From positions 52,635 through 116,634 of the forward strand of contig NZ_JAGMUJ010000019.1 in assembly GCF_019049255.1 (NCBI RefSeq): a stretch of 64,000 nucleotides of DNA, given 5' to 3'. The stretch is from Streptomyces sp. AC558_RSS880. Lineage in GTDB: Bacteria; Actinomycetota; Actinomycetes; Streptomycetales; Streptomycetaceae. The notes under the pieces were generated by a model. It was not told the DNA's origin and did not search any database. It saw only the letters and a list, made by a program, of their open reading frames with translations. The position numbers and the translations under genes are program-made. Of this stretch, positions 42,170-52,030 are shown piece after piece. Positions within the stretch are counted from its first letter, which is position 1. Each line of letters starts with the position of its first letter.

Positions 42170-43375
42170 ATGAGCACACGGCAGGAGACCGGCACGGCGA
42201 CCGCGCACCGCGTGGTGATCCTGGGGGCCGGGTACGCGGGCGTGGCCGCAGCCGTTCAGCTCGCGGCCCGGGTGAAGCGGCGCGAAGGGGTGCGGGTGAC
42301 GGTGGTGAACGCGCAGGAGCGGTTCACCGAGCGCATGCGGCTGCACATGACGGCGACCGGGCAGCGGCTCGCCGAGCTGAGCGTCCCGGAGCTGCTGGAG
42401 GGCACGGGCGCGCGGTTCGTGCGCGGCTGGGTGACGGCGGTGGACGCGGACGCGAAGACCGTGCGGATCGACGACGACCGGGTACTGCCCTACGACACCC
42501 TGGTGTACGGGCTGGGCGGCGTCGCCGACACCTCGGCGGTGCCGGGGGCCGAGGACCACGCGTACACCCTGAGCGGCGCCCAGGACGCCGAACTGCTGGC
42601 CGACCGGCTGGCGCGGCTCGGCAGCGGCACGGTGGTGGTCGCGGGCAGCGGGCTGACCGGCATCGAGTCGGCCGCGGAGATCGCCGAGCGGCACCCGCGG
42701 CTGAGCGTGGTGCTGCTGGGCAGGCAGGAGCCCGGTGCGGCCATGAACCCGAAGGCCAAGGCGTATCTGCACGCCGCGCTCGACCGGTTGGGCGTCCGGG
42801 TGCGCGCCGGCGTCGAGGTGGTGAAGGTGCTGCCCGACGCGGTGGAACTGGCGGACGGGGAGAGCATCGTCGCCGACGCGGTCCTGTGGACGAGCGGCAC
42901 GCGGGTGTCGCCGCTGGCGGCCGCCGCCGGGCTGACCGTCGATGAGCGTGGACGCATCGTCACCGACGCCGCGCTGCGGTCGGTGTCCCACCCCGAGGTG
43001 TACGCGATCGGCGACGCGGCCGCGATTCGCCAGGGGTACGGCGTCATGCACGGCACCTGCCAGGGCGGCATGCCGACCGGGGTGCACGCCGCGCTGTCGA
43101 TCGACCGGGTGCTCGGGGGCAGGCAGCCCAAGCCGTTCCGCTTCGGCTACTACCACACGCCGGTGAGCCTGGGACGCGGCGACGCCGTGGTGCAGTTCAC
43201 CCGGCCCGACGACAGCCCGCGCCGGTTCTGCCTGACCGGCCGCACGGCCGTCCGGTACAAGGAGACGGTGACCGCCTCGCCCTGGCCGACGTACGGCCGT
43301 ATGAAGAAGATGCCCGCCTCGGGCGCGTTCTGGCCCCGCGGGGGCCGCTTCACCCGGACCCGGGGGACCAAGTGA
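42170..43375 (+). CDS. FAD-dependent NDH-2-like oxidoreductase
   Basis: Protein of 401 residues from ATG 42170 with GAGGAGGAC 7 bases upstream. FAD motif VVILGAGYAGVAAAVQLAAR begins at about residue 15, the second Rossmann GxGxxG as VVVAGSGLTGIESAAEIAER near 148, and the C-terminal FAD site VYAIGDAAA near 275. It resembles type II NADH dehydrogenases and carotenoid-type pyridine nucleotide-disulfide oxidoreductases without the redox-active CxxxxC. No C-terminal membrane helix is obvious. It overlaps the ECF41 sigma gene by 4 bp, a pairing seen repeatedly with this sigma class. Confidence 0.92.
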   Translation: MSTRQETGTATAHRVVILGAGYAGVAAAVQLAARVKRREGVRVTVVNAQERFTERMRLHMTATGQRLAELSVPELLEGTGARFVRGWVTAVDADAKTVRIDDDRVLPYDTLVYGLGGVADTSAVPGAEDHAYTLSGAQDAELLADRLARLGSGTVVVAGSGLTGIESAAEIAERHPRLSVVLLGRQEPGAAMNPKAKAYLHAALDRLGVRVRAGVEVVKVLPDAVELADGESIVADAVLWTSGTRVSPLAAAAGLTVDERGRIVTDAALRSVSHPEVYAIGDAAAIRQGYGVMHGTCQGGMPTGVHAALSIDRVLGGRQPKPFRFGYYHTPVSLGRGDAVVQFTRPDDSPRRFCLTGRTAVRYKETVTASPWPTYGRMKKMPASGAFWPRGGRFTRTRGTK

Positions 43376-44292
43376 CCGACCTGCCCGCCCACCCCGACCA
43401 GCAGGTCTTCCACGAGCACCGGCGGCTGTTGTTCTCCGTGGCCTACCGCCTCCTGGGCAGCGCCGCCGACGCCGAGGACGCGGTCCAGGACGCCTGGATC
43501 AAGTGGTCCGCCGCGGACCGCTCGCAGGTGGCCGACCCCAAGGCGTACCTGACACGGATCGTCTCGAACCTGGCGCTGGAACGGCTGCGCTCCACCCGGC
43601 ACAAGCGGGAGACCTATGTGGGGCCGTGGCTGCCGGAGCCCGTCCTCACCGGAGGGGACGCCTCCGAGGTCGTCACGGACGCCGAGTCGGTGTCGATGGC
43701 CATGCTGGTGGTGCTGGAGACGCTCAGCCCGCTGGAGCGCGCGGTGTTCGTGCTGAAGGAGGTCTTCGACTTCAGCCACGCCGAGATCGCCGAGGCGGTG
43801 GAGCGTTCCGAAGTCGCGGTGCGGCAGGCCGCGCACCGGGCCCGCGAGCACGTGCGGGCCCGGCGGCCGCGCTTCGCCGCCGACCGGTCGCGGCAGCGCG
43901 AGGCCACCGAGCGGTTCTTCGCCGCCGCGACCGGCGGGGACGTCAACGCCCTGATGGAACTGCTTTCCCCGGACGTCACCCTGTGGACCGACGGCGGCGG
44001 CAAGGTCCGCCAGGCCCTGCGCCCGGTGGTGGGCGCGGCCACGGTGGCCACCTGGTTCGCGGCCATCGGCACCGTCACCTACCAGGGCGTCGAGCCCGCC
44101 GACATGAAAGCCGAACTCGTCGGGATCAACGGTGGGCCGGGCATCGTGTTCAGCGGGCCGGAACGCGTGATCGCCACCGTCACCTTCGACTTCGACGCCG
44201 ACGGCCGTATCACCGCCATCCACAACGTGGCCAACCCGGACAAACTCCAGGCCGTCGCCGACGGCACCGCTCATGACCTCGGAACGCGGTGA
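43372..44292 (+). CDS. sigJ: ECF41-type RNA polymerase sigma factor (SigJ-like)
   Basis: Protein of 306 residues. Sigma region 2 (HRRLLFSVAYRLLGSAADAE DAV) and region 4 (VFVLKEVFDFSHAEIAEAVE) are followed by a SnoaL-like C-terminal extension of about 120 residues. The ECF41 marks are visible: WLPEP between regions 2 and 4, DGGGKV in the extension, and NPDKL near the C-terminus. In this group the extension acts as a built-in regulator in place of an anti-sigma factor. The coupled oxidoreductase gene is the usual partner and target. GTG start at 43372 overlaps its stop. Confidence 0.94.
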   Translation: MTDLPAHPDQQVFHEHRRLLFSVAYRLLGSAADAEDAVQDAWIKWSAADRSQVADPKAYLTRIVSNLALERLRSTRHKRETYVGPWLPEPVLTGGDASEVVTDAESVSMAMLVVLETLSPLERAVFVLKEVFDFSHAEIAEAVERSEVAVRQAAHRAREHVRARRPRFAADRSRQREATERFFAAATGGDVNALMELLSPDVTLWTDGGGKVRQALRPVVGAATVATWFAAIGTVTYQGVEPADMKAELVGINGGPGIVFSGPERVIATVTFDFDADGRITAIHNVANPDKLQAVADGTAHDLGTR

Positions 44293-44413
44293 GCGTCGTC
44301 ACCGCGTGCTGCCGCCGGGCGCGAGCGGTGCCGGTACCACCGGGGACCGGGCCGGGCGGATGACCCGTACCCGGACGTGCCGACGGGCCAGGGGGATTTC
44401 CTAGGATTCCCCC

Positions 44414-44854
44414 GTGGCCACCTTCCAGCTCCAGCGCACGGCGCCCCTCCCCCTCGACGAGGCCTGGCGGCGACTCACGACGTGGTCACGCCACGGCGAG
44501 GTGGTCCCGCTGACCCGGATGACGGTGACCACTCCCCCGCCCGTCGGCGAGGGCACGAGGGTCGTCGCCCGCACGGGCCTCGGCCCGCTCTCCTTCGACG
44601 ATCCGATGGACGTGACGGTGTGGCGGCCCCCGGAGGACGGCTCACCGGGGTACTGCCGTCTGGAGAAGCGCGGCCGTGTCGTCACCGGCTGGGCGGAGAT
44701 CGAGGTACGGCCGGGGCCGGGCGGCCGGGCGCGGGTGATCTGGCGGGAGGACATCCGGGTCCGCTTCCTGCCCTCCTTCTGCGACGCGGTACTGGCGGGG
44801 GCGGGCCGCCGGATGTTCGGGCGGGCGGTGAACCGCCTGCTGCGGCAGGCGTGA
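44414..44854 (+). CDS. SRPBCC-family protein
   Basis: Protein of 146 residues with the START/Bet v1-like pattern: an N-terminal strand FQLQRTAPLPLDEAWRRLTT, a glycine-rich turn VGEGTRVVARTGLG, and a long C-terminal helix (GAGRRMFGRAVNRLLRQA). These proteins bind hydrophobic ligands in a deep cavity and act as cyclases, transporters or immunity-like factors. Nothing here points to a specific ligand. It lies 121 bp after the ECF41 gene and ends 14 bp before the convergent xdhC-like gene. Confidence 0.85.
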   Translation: MATFQLQRTAPLPLDEAWRRLTTWSRHGEVVPLTRMTVTTPPPVGEGTRVVARTGLGPLSFDDPMDVTVWRPPEDGSPGYCRLEKRGRVVTGWAEIEVRPGPGGRARVIWREDIRVRFLPSFCDAVLAGAGRRMFGRAVNRLLRQA

Positions 44855-44868
44855 GGGCTCCGGGGCGC

Positions 44869-46020
44869 TCAGGCCACCGACCCGGTCCGGCCCGCCGGCC
44901 CGGACGCGCTGTCGTGGTGGATCGGGGTGTGGGCCCCGGTGAGGGACACGCCGCTGCCGCCGCGCCGGCTCGCGACGATCTCCGCCGCGATGGACAGCGC
45001 CGTCTCCTCCGGTGTGCGGGCGCCCAGGTCCAGGCCGATCGGTGACCGCAGGCGGGCCAGCTCCGGTTCGGTCACGCCGACCTCGCGCAGCCGGGCGTCG
45101 CGGTCCAGGTGGGTGCGGCGGGAGCCCATGGCGCCGACGTACGCCACCGGCAGCCGCAGGGCGAGCTTCAGCAGCGGTACGTCGAACTTCGCGTCGTGGG
45201 TCAGGACGCACAGCACCGTGCGCGCGTCGACCGACGTGCGCTCCAGGTACTCGTGCGGCCACTCGACGACGATCTCGTCGGCCTCGGGGAAGCGGGCCTT
45301 CGTGGCGAAGACGGGCCGCGCGTCGCACACCGTGACGTGGTGGCCGAGGAACTTGCCCACCCGGACCAGCGCCGACGCGAAGTCGATCGCGCCGAAGACG
45401 ATCATCCGGGGCGGGGGGAGCGAGGACTCGACCAGCAGCGTGAGCGGTGCTCCGCAACGCGAGCCCCCCTCTCCGATCTCCAGGGTGCCGGTGCGGCCGG
45501 CGTCCAGGAAGGCGCCCGCCTCGGCGGCCACCGTGCGGTCCAGCTCCGGACGGTCACCGAAGCCGCCCTCGTACGAGCCGTCCGGGCGGACCGTCAGCGC
45601 GCGGCCCGTCAGCTCCGCCGGTCCGCTCACGATCCGCGCCACCGCCACCGCCTCCCCCCGTGCGGCGGCGGCGAGCGCGGACGCGAGCACCGGACGGACG
45701 GGATCCGCCGCCCGTACCGGTGTGACCAGGATGTCGATGGTCCCGCCGCAGGTCAGACCCACGGCGAAGGCGTCCTCGTCGCTGTAGCCGAAGCGCTCCA
45801 GGACGGTGCCGCCGTCCCTCAGCGCCTGCTCGCACAGCGCGTACACCGCGCCCTCCACGCAACCGCCGGAGACCGAGCCGATCGCCGTGCCGTCGGCGTC
45901 CACCGCCAGCGCGGCTCCGGGCCGGCGGGGCGCGCTGCCGCCGACCGCCACCACGGTGGCCACCGCGAAGTCGCGGTCCTGCCCGGTCCACCGGTTCAGC
46001 TCCTCGGCGATGTCCAGCAT
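44869..46020 (-). CDS. xdhC: XdhC/CoxI-family molybdenum-cofactor insertion protein
   Basis: Protein of 383 residues from ATG 46020 with GAGGAGACC upstream. The N-terminal XdhC_CoxI domain has VVAVGGSAPRRPGAALAV and GSVSGGCVEGAVY. The C-terminal Rossmann-like domain has RMIVFGAIDFASALVRVGKF, VTVCDARPVFATKARFPEAD and the closing PIGLDLGARTPEETALSIAAE. It sulfurates and/or delivers the molybdenum cofactor to xanthine dehydrogenase and is not part of the mature enzyme. It is the last gene of the xdh-permease cluster, 50 bp after the permease. Confidence 0.93.
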   Translation of the reverse strand: MLDIAEELNRWTGQDRDFAVATVVAVGGSAPRRPGAALAVDADGTAIGSVSGGCVEGAVYALCEQALRDGGTVLERFGYSDEDAFAVGLTCGGTIDILVTPVRAADPVRPVLASALAAAARGEAVAVARIVSGPAELTGRALTVRPDGSYEGGFGDRPELDRTVAAEAGAFLDAGRTGTLEIGEGGSRCGAPLTLLVESSLPPPRMIVFGAIDFASALVRVGKFLGHHVTVCDARPVFATKARFPEADEIVVEWPHEYLERTSVDARTVLCVLTHDAKFDVPLLKLALRLPVAYVGAMGSRRTHLDRDARLREVGVTEPELARLRSPIGLDLGARTPEETALSIAAEIVASRRGGSGVSLTGAHTPIHHDSASGPAGRTGSVA

Positions 46021-46070
46021 GTCTCGGTCTCCTCGACTGCGGTTGCGTGACAGGTGCCCGTGAACGGCGG

Positions 46071-47528
46071 CTAGCGCACGCCCAGCCAGCTCTCGATCGG
46101 GGCGAGGGCGAAGTGGACGACGAAGATCAGCGTCAGGCCCCACATGAAGGCCCCGATCTCCCGCGCCTTGCCCTGGGCGGTCCTGACGGCGACGTAGGAG
46201 ATGACCCCGGCGGCCACGCCCGCGGTGATCGAGTACGTGAACGGCATGATCACCACGGTCAGGAACACCGGGACCGCGGTGGCGCGGTCGGCCCAGTCGA
46301 CATGGCGCGCGTTCGTCATCATCATCGCGCCGATCACCACCAGCGCGGCGGCGGCGACCTCGCCCGGCACGATCGCCGTCAGCGGGGTGAAGAACAGGCA
46401 GGCGGCGAAGAAGAGCCCGGTGACGACGGAGGACAGGCCGGTGCGGGCCCCCTCGCCGACGCCGGTCGCCGACTCGACGAACACCGTCTGGCCCGAGGCG
46501 CCGGAGACACCGCCGATCGCACCGCCGGCGCCGTCGATGAACAGCGCCTTGGACAGGCCCGGCATCCGGCCCTTGTCGTCGGCGAGCTTCGCCTCGGTGC
46601 CGACGCCGATGATCGTCGCCATCGCGTCGAAGAAGCCGGCGAGGACGAGCGTGAACACGATCATGCCGACCGTCATCGCGCCGACCTCGCCCCAGCCGCC
46701 GAACTCGACGTCCCCGAAGGCCGAGAAGTCGGGCATCGAGACCGCACCGCCGTGCAGTTCGGGGGCGCCGCTCGCCCACTGCTCCGGGTCGACGACCCCG
46801 AACGCGTTGAGCGTGACGGCCAGCAGGGTGCCGCCGCCGATGCCGATCAGGATGGCGCCGGGGATGCCGCGCGCCTGGAGCATGAAGACGGCGAGGAGGG
46901 TGACGGCGAACAACAGGACCGGCCAGCCCGCCAGTTCGCCCGCCGGGCCGAGGGTGACCGGGGTCGCCTCGCCCTGGTGCACGAAGCCGGCCTTGTAGAA
47001 GCCGATCAGGGCGACGAACAGGCCGATGCCCATGGTGATCGCGTGCTTCAACGCGAGCGGGATCGCGTTCATGATCATCTCGCGCAGGCCGGTGACCACG
47101 AGCAGCATGATGACCACGCCGTACATCACGCACATGCCCATGGCCTGCGGCCAGGTCATCACGGGCGCGACCTGCGAGGCGAGCACTCCGGAGACGGAGA
47201 GGCCGGCGGCGAGGGCGAGCGGCACCCTGCCGACGAGGCCCATCAGGAGCGTGGTGAGGGCGGCGGCGAAGGCGGTCGCCGTGATCAGGGCGGTGCGGCC
47301 GAGGGTGTTCCCGGCGGCGTCCTGGCCGGACAGGATCAGAGGGTTGAGGAGGAGGATGTACGCCATCGCCATGAAGGTGGTGACGCCGCCGCGCACTTCA
47401 CGGGCGACGGTGGATCCTCTGCGGGTGATGTGGAAGTACCGGTCGAGCCAGGACCGGCCGGCGGGGACGCGGGGTCCCGCGTCCACGTCGTCGGCGGTGG
47501 TCGCCGGCTTGAGTGGCTGCTGGGTCAT
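46071..47528 (-). CDS. AzgA-type adenine/guanine/hypoxanthine permease
   Basis: Protein of 485 residues from ATG 47528. About 13 hydrophobic segments. It matches the AzgA/PbuG branch of NCS2-like carriers: the N-terminal REVRGGVTTFMAMAYILLLNP, the GLSVSGVLASQVAP segment, IGFYKAGFVHQGE, and GASGQTVFVESATGVGEGAR (the NCS2 region with a typical FVESA). These import purine bases with protons. Location between xanthine dehydrogenase and XdhC genes supports hypoxanthine or guanine uptake feeding urate formation. A 308-bp gap with an intergenic repeat separates it from the dehydrogenase. Confidence 0.94.
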   Translation of the reverse strand: MTQQPLKPATTADDVDAGPRVPAGRSWLDRYFHITRRGSTVAREVRGGVTTFMAMAYILLLNPLILSGQDAAGNTLGRTALITATAFAAALTTLLMGLVGRVPLALAAGLSVSGVLASQVAPVMTWPQAMGMCVMYGVVIMLLVVTGLREMIMNAIPLALKHAITMGIGLFVALIGFYKAGFVHQGEATPVTLGPAGELAGWPVLLFAVTLLAVFMLQARGIPGAILIGIGGGTLLAVTLNAFGVVDPEQWASGAPELHGGAVSMPDFSAFGDVEFGGWGEVGAMTVGMIVFTLVLAGFFDAMATIIGVGTEAKLADDKGRMPGLSKALFIDGAGGAIGGVSGASGQTVFVESATGVGEGARTGLSSVVTGLFFAACLFFTPLTAIVPGEVAAAALVVIGAMMMTNARHVDWADRATAVPVFLTVVIMPFTYSITAGVAAGVISYVAVRTAQGKAREIGAFMWGLTLIFVVHFALAPIESWLGVR

Positions 47529-47836
47529 GTGGGCCTGCTCCCAAGGTTCATAGGGGCACCCTGACGCTGCCGCTCGGGGCAGGGTCGGGATGTGGGGAGG
47601 TGCACGACCCGGGGGACGGCCCGAGACGAACAAGGTGTACGGCGCCGGGGGCGACCGTGGGGTGGTGGTGACCTTGGGGTGGGGTCGCCTGCCCGGCGTC
47701 GGGGTGCCTCCCCCGCTCTCGGCTGCGCTCGAGCGGGAGGTACCCCCACCGCCCACCCGTGCCGCCCTGCGGCACGACTGCCCGCAGCGGCGCGCGGTGT
47801 TGGCACGTGTCTGCCTGTCGCGGCGGGCCTCGGCCT
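47529..47836. other. Gene-free stretch between xanthine dehydrogenase and permease genes
   Basis: 308 bp containing copy 2 of the palindromic repeat (47701-47747) and GC-rich sequence. A short minus-strand frame (47548-47775) passes through the repeat and has no ribosome site. It probably contains the end of the dehydrogenase transcript and the permease promoter; I could not pick a clear -35/-10 pair. Confidence 0.5.
47701..47747. repeat. Palindromic intergenic repeat, copy 2
   Basis: Reverse complement of the element at 10261-10304 with only a few differences; the shared core is GGGGGTACCTCCCGCTCGAG read on the minus strand. Forms the same nested hairpin. Both copies sit beside purine permease genes. 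Confidence 0.7.
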
Positions 47837-50221
47837 CTACACGGTTCCGGTGAGGTGTTCCGGGCGGACCGGGGTTCTGTTCAGTTCCAGGCCCGTCGCG
47901 TCGCGGATGGCCGCCAGGACCGCCGGGGTCGAGGACAGGGTGGGGGCCTCTCCGACGCCTCGGAGGCCGTACGGGGCGTGGTCGTCGGCGAGTTCGAGTA
48001 CGTCGACGGGGATGGTCGGGGTGTCGAGGATGGTGGGGATGAGGTAGTCCGTGAAGGACGGGTTGCGTACCTTCGCGGTCTTCGGGTCGACGACGATCTC
48101 CTCCATGACCGCGACGCCCAGGCCCTGGGTGGTGCCGCCCTGGATCTGGCCGATCACGGACAGCGGGTTGAGCGCCTTGCCGACGTCCTGCGCGCAGGCC
48201 AGCTCGACGACCTTCACCAGGCCGAGTTCGGTGTCGACCTCGACGACGGCGCGGTGCGCGGCGAAGGAGTACTGGACGTGGCCGTTGCCCTGCCCGGTGC
48301 GCAGGTCGAAGGGCTCGGTCGGCCGGTGCCGCCACTCCTCCTCGACCTCGACGGCCTCGTCGCCGAGGACGTCCGCCAGGTCGGCGAGGACTTCGCCGCC
48401 GTCGGTGACGACCTTGCCGCCCTCCAGGAGGAGTTCGGCACTCGCCCAGGCCGGGTGGTACGACCCGAACCTGCGCCGGCCGAGTTCCAGCACCTTCTCC
48501 CGGACGAGCTCGCAGGCGTTCCTGACCGCGCCGCCGGTGACGTACGTCTGCCGGGACGCGGAGGTCGAACCCGCCGAGCCCACCCGCGTGTTCGCCGGGT
48601 GGATGGTCACCTGGCCGACGCCCAGCTCGGTGCGGGCGATCTGCGCGTGGACGGTGACGCCGCCCTGGCCGACCTCCGCCATCGCGGTGTGCACGGTCGC
48701 GACCGGCTCGCCGCCGACCACCTCCATGCGGACCCGGGCGGTGGAGTAGTCGTCGAAGCCCTCGGAGAAGCCGACGTTCTTGATGCCGACGGCGTAGCCG
48801 ACCCCGCGGACGACGCCCTCGCCGTGCGTGGTGTTGGACAGGCCGCCCGGCAGCTGGCGCACGTCGGCGCCCTCGCTGGACTCCCACTGGCGCTCCGGCG
48901 GCATGGGCATCGCCTTGACGCGGCGCAGGAGTTCGGCGACCGGCGCCGGGGAGTCGACACGCTGCCCGGTGGGCATGAGGGCGCCCTGCTCCATGGCGTT
49001 GAGCTGCCTCAGCTCCACCGGGTCCATGCCGAGCCGTGCCGCCAGCTTGTCCATCTGCGCCTCGTACGCGAAGCACGCCTGGACCGCGCCGAAGCCGCGC
49101 ATGGCGCCGCAGGGCGGGTTGTTGGTGTAGAGGGCGAGGGCCTCGATGTCGACGTCGTCGACGACGTACGGGCCGATGCCGAGCGAGGAGGCGTTGCCGA
49201 CCACGGCCGGGGAGGCGGAGGCGTACGCGCCGCCGTCGAGGACGATGCGGCACGTGACGTGGGTCAGCTTGCCCTCACGCGTGGCCCCGTGCTCGTAGTA
49301 CAGCTTGGCCGGGTGGCGGTGGACGTGGCCGAAGAAGGACTCGAAGCGGTTGTAGACGATCTTGACGGGCTTGCCGGTGCGCAGGGCCAGCAGGCAGGCG
49401 TGGATCTGCATGGACAGGTCCTCACGTCCGCCGAAGGCGCCGCCGACGCCGGCCAGGGTCATCCGCACCTTGTCCTCGGGCAGGCCGAGGACGGGCGCGA
49501 TCTGGCGCAGGTCGGAGTGGAGCCACTGGGTGGCGATGTAGAGGTGGACGCCGCCGTCCTCCTCGGGGACCGCGAGGCCGGACTCGGGGCCGAGGAAGGC
49601 CTGGTCCTGCATGCCGAAGGTGTACTCGCCCTCGACGATCACGTCCGCGCGGCGCCGGGCCGCGGCCACGTCGCCGCGCACGATGGGCTGGCGGTGGACG
49701 ATGTTGGGGTGCGGGACGTGGCCGCTGTGGTGGTCGTCGCGGTTCTCGTGGACGAGGACCGCGTCGGGGGCGAGGGCGGAGGCCTCGTCGGTGATGACGG
49801 GCAGGTCGCGGTACTCGACCTTGATCTTCGCGGCGGCGCGGCGGGCGGTCTCCGGGTGGTCGGCGGCGACGATCGCGACCGGTTCGCCGTGGTGGCGGAC
49901 CTTGCCGTGGGCGAGGACGGGGGTGTCCTGGATCTCCAGGCCGTAGTTCTTCACGTCGGTCGGCAGGTCGTCGTACGTCATCACGGCGTACACGCCGGGG
50001 GTGGCGAGGGCCTCACTGGTGTCGATCGACACGATCTCGGCGTGGGCGACGGTGGAGCGCAGGATGTGGCCCCACAACATGTCCTCGTGCCACATGTCGG
50101 AGGAGTACGCGAACTCGCCGGTGACCTTGAGGGTGCCGTCGGGGCGGAGGGTGGACTCGCCGATGCCGCCCCTGGTCCCCGAGCCCTGTGTGATCGTGGT
50201 GGGAATCCCGTTCGTCGGCAT
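47837..50221 (-). CDS. Xanthine dehydrogenase, molybdopterin-binding subunit
   Basis: Protein of 794 residues. Molybdenum hydroxylase marks: IGESTLRPDGTLKVTGEFAY at the N-terminus, AGVGGAFGGREDLSMQIHAC (Mo-cofactor glycine loop), CGAMRGFGAVQACFAYEAQM, AMAEVGQGGVTVHAQIA and the catalytic Glu in GLRGVGEAPTLSSTPAVLAA near residue 760. With the separate FAD and [2Fe-2S] subunits it oxidises hypoxanthine and xanthine to urate (names differ between species: xdhA or pucD). Start ATG 50221 lies 2 bp from the upstream stop. Confidence 0.95.
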   Translation of the reverse strand: MPTNGIPTTITQGSGTRGGIGESTLRPDGTLKVTGEFAYSSDMWHEDMLWGHILRSTVAHAEIVSIDTSEALATPGVYAVMTYDDLPTDVKNYGLEIQDTPVLAHGKVRHHGEPVAIVAADHPETARRAAAKIKVEYRDLPVITDEASALAPDAVLVHENRDDHHSGHVPHPNIVHRQPIVRGDVAAARRRADVIVEGEYTFGMQDQAFLGPESGLAVPEEDGGVHLYIATQWLHSDLRQIAPVLGLPEDKVRMTLAGVGGAFGGREDLSMQIHACLLALRTGKPVKIVYNRFESFFGHVHRHPAKLYYEHGATREGKLTHVTCRIVLDGGAYASASPAVVGNASSLGIGPYVVDDVDIEALALYTNNPPCGAMRGFGAVQACFAYEAQMDKLAARLGMDPVELRQLNAMEQGALMPTGQRVDSPAPVAELLRRVKAMPMPPERQWESSEGADVRQLPGGLSNTTHGEGVVRGVGYAVGIKNVGFSEGFDDYSTARVRMEVVGGEPVATVHTAMAEVGQGGVTVHAQIARTELGVGQVTIHPANTRVGSAGSTSASRQTYVTGGAVRNACELVREKVLELGRRRFGSYHPAWASAELLLEGGKVVTDGGEVLADLADVLGDEAVEVEEEWRHRPTEPFDLRTGQGNGHVQYSFAAHRAVVEVDTELGLVKVVELACAQDVGKALNPLSVIGQIQGGTTQGLGVAVMEEIVVDPKTAKVRNPSFTDYLIPTILDTPTIPVDVLELADDHAPYGLRGVGEAPTLSSTPAVLAAIRDATGLELNRTPVRPEHLTGTV

Positions 50222-50223
50222 GC

Positions 50224-50795
<572 letters not shown>

Positions 50796-50796
<1 letters not shown>

Positions 50797-51686
50797 TACG
50801 CGGCTCCCTCCGTGCTGCGGTGGGCGCCGCGGTACGACTCCCAGGTCCAGGTCAGGGTGCGGCGGGCCATGACACCGACCGCGTGACGGCGGTAGCCCGC
50901 GGTGCCGCGCACGTCGTCGATCGGGTTGCAGGAGGCGGCGCACAGGTCCGCGAACCGCTTCGCGACGGACGGGGTGATGACCTTCCCGTTGTCCCAGAAG
51001 CCGCCCTCCTCCAGCGCCGCGTTCAGGAACTCCTCGGCGGCCCGCGCCCGGACGGGCGTCGGGGCGGCCGAGCCGATGCCCGTGCGCACCGTCCGTGTCC
51101 CGGGGTGCAGGGCGAGGCCGAAGGCGCACACGGCGATGACCATGGCGTTGCGGGTGCCGACCTTGGAGTACTGCTGCGGTCCTTCGGCCTTCTTGATGTG
51201 GACGGCGCGGATCAGTTCGTCGGGCGCCAGCGCGTTGCGCTTCACTCCCGTGTAGAACGCGTCGATGGGGATGCGCCGCGAGCCGCGCACCGACTCGGCC
51301 TCGACCTCGGCTCCGGCGGCGAGCAGCGCCGGGTGGGCGTCGCCGGCCGGTGAGGCGGTGCCGAGGTTGCCGCCGACGCCGCCGCGGTTGCGGATCTGCG
51401 GGGAGGCGACCGTGTGGGAGGCGAGGGCGAGGCCCGGCAGCTCGGCGCGCAGGTGCTCCATGATCCGCGCGTACGGGACGGAGGCGCCGAGCCGTACGCT
51501 GTCCTCGCCGACCTCCCACTCGTACAGGTCGCCGACGCGGTTCAGGTCCATGAGGTACTCGGGCCGGCGGTGGTCGAAGTTGATCTCGACCATCACGTCG
51601 GTGCCGCCCGCGATCGGCACAGCGGCGGGGTGCTCGGCCTTCGCGGCGAGCGCCTCCTCCCAGCTGGCGGGGCGAAGGAAGTCCAT
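50796..51686 (-). CDS. Xanthine dehydrogenase, FAD-binding subunit
   Basis: Protein of 296 residues from ATG 51686 (MDFLRPASWEEALAAKAEHP); the open frame to 51731 adds 15 residues without a better site. FAD-binding marks of the CO-dehydrogenase flavoprotein family: AVPIAGGTDVMVEIN and the TVASPQIRNRGGVGGNLGTA segment, then AVHIKKAEGPQQYSKVGTRN. It reoxidises the enzyme with NAD+ or another acceptor. First gene of the xdh operon, divergent from pucR with 344 bp between starts. Confidence 0.94.
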
Positions 51687-52030
51687 GACCGGCTCTCTTC
51701 TTCGTCTCGTGGGGCGTACGGATCGAGCCAATCCGTGTGCGGCGGGCCCGGCTCGTTCCTGTGCGGTTCACTCGGAGTGCGGCCAGTACACCGCCGTGCC
51801 CTCCACGGGGGTCAGTCACGGAAACCATGAAGGAGTTGGCTGGCCAGCGAGGGCATCTTGTAGATTCGTATGAACGGAGGTCCTCTGCAACCTCCCCACC
51901 TTCCTCCGGAAACAGGGGCCACGGTCCAGGACACGGCCGACACCGCTGATCAGCCACCCGACGGGCCCTCTCCGGAAGATCCCTCCACGGTCCATCGCAG
52001 GTATCGAGACAAGAAACGACGGAGACGAGA
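51687..52030. promoter_or_regulatory. Divergent control region between xdh operon and pucR
   Basis: 344 bp without a supported gene. It contains the 10-bp palindrome GCTGGCCAGC (51839-51848) and a pucR-direction -10, TAGATT (51861-51866), with TTGGCT 19 bases upstream. An open frame (51870-52073) starts just after that -10 and runs into pucR out of frame; it could be a small upstream ORF but has no other support. The palindrome is the best candidate operator for PucR or a purine repressor. Confidence 0.45.

Noticed and set aside
47548..47775. Minus-strand 75-residue frame between the dehydrogenase and permease genes
   Set aside because: It is read through the palindromic intergenic repeat and has no ribosome site.
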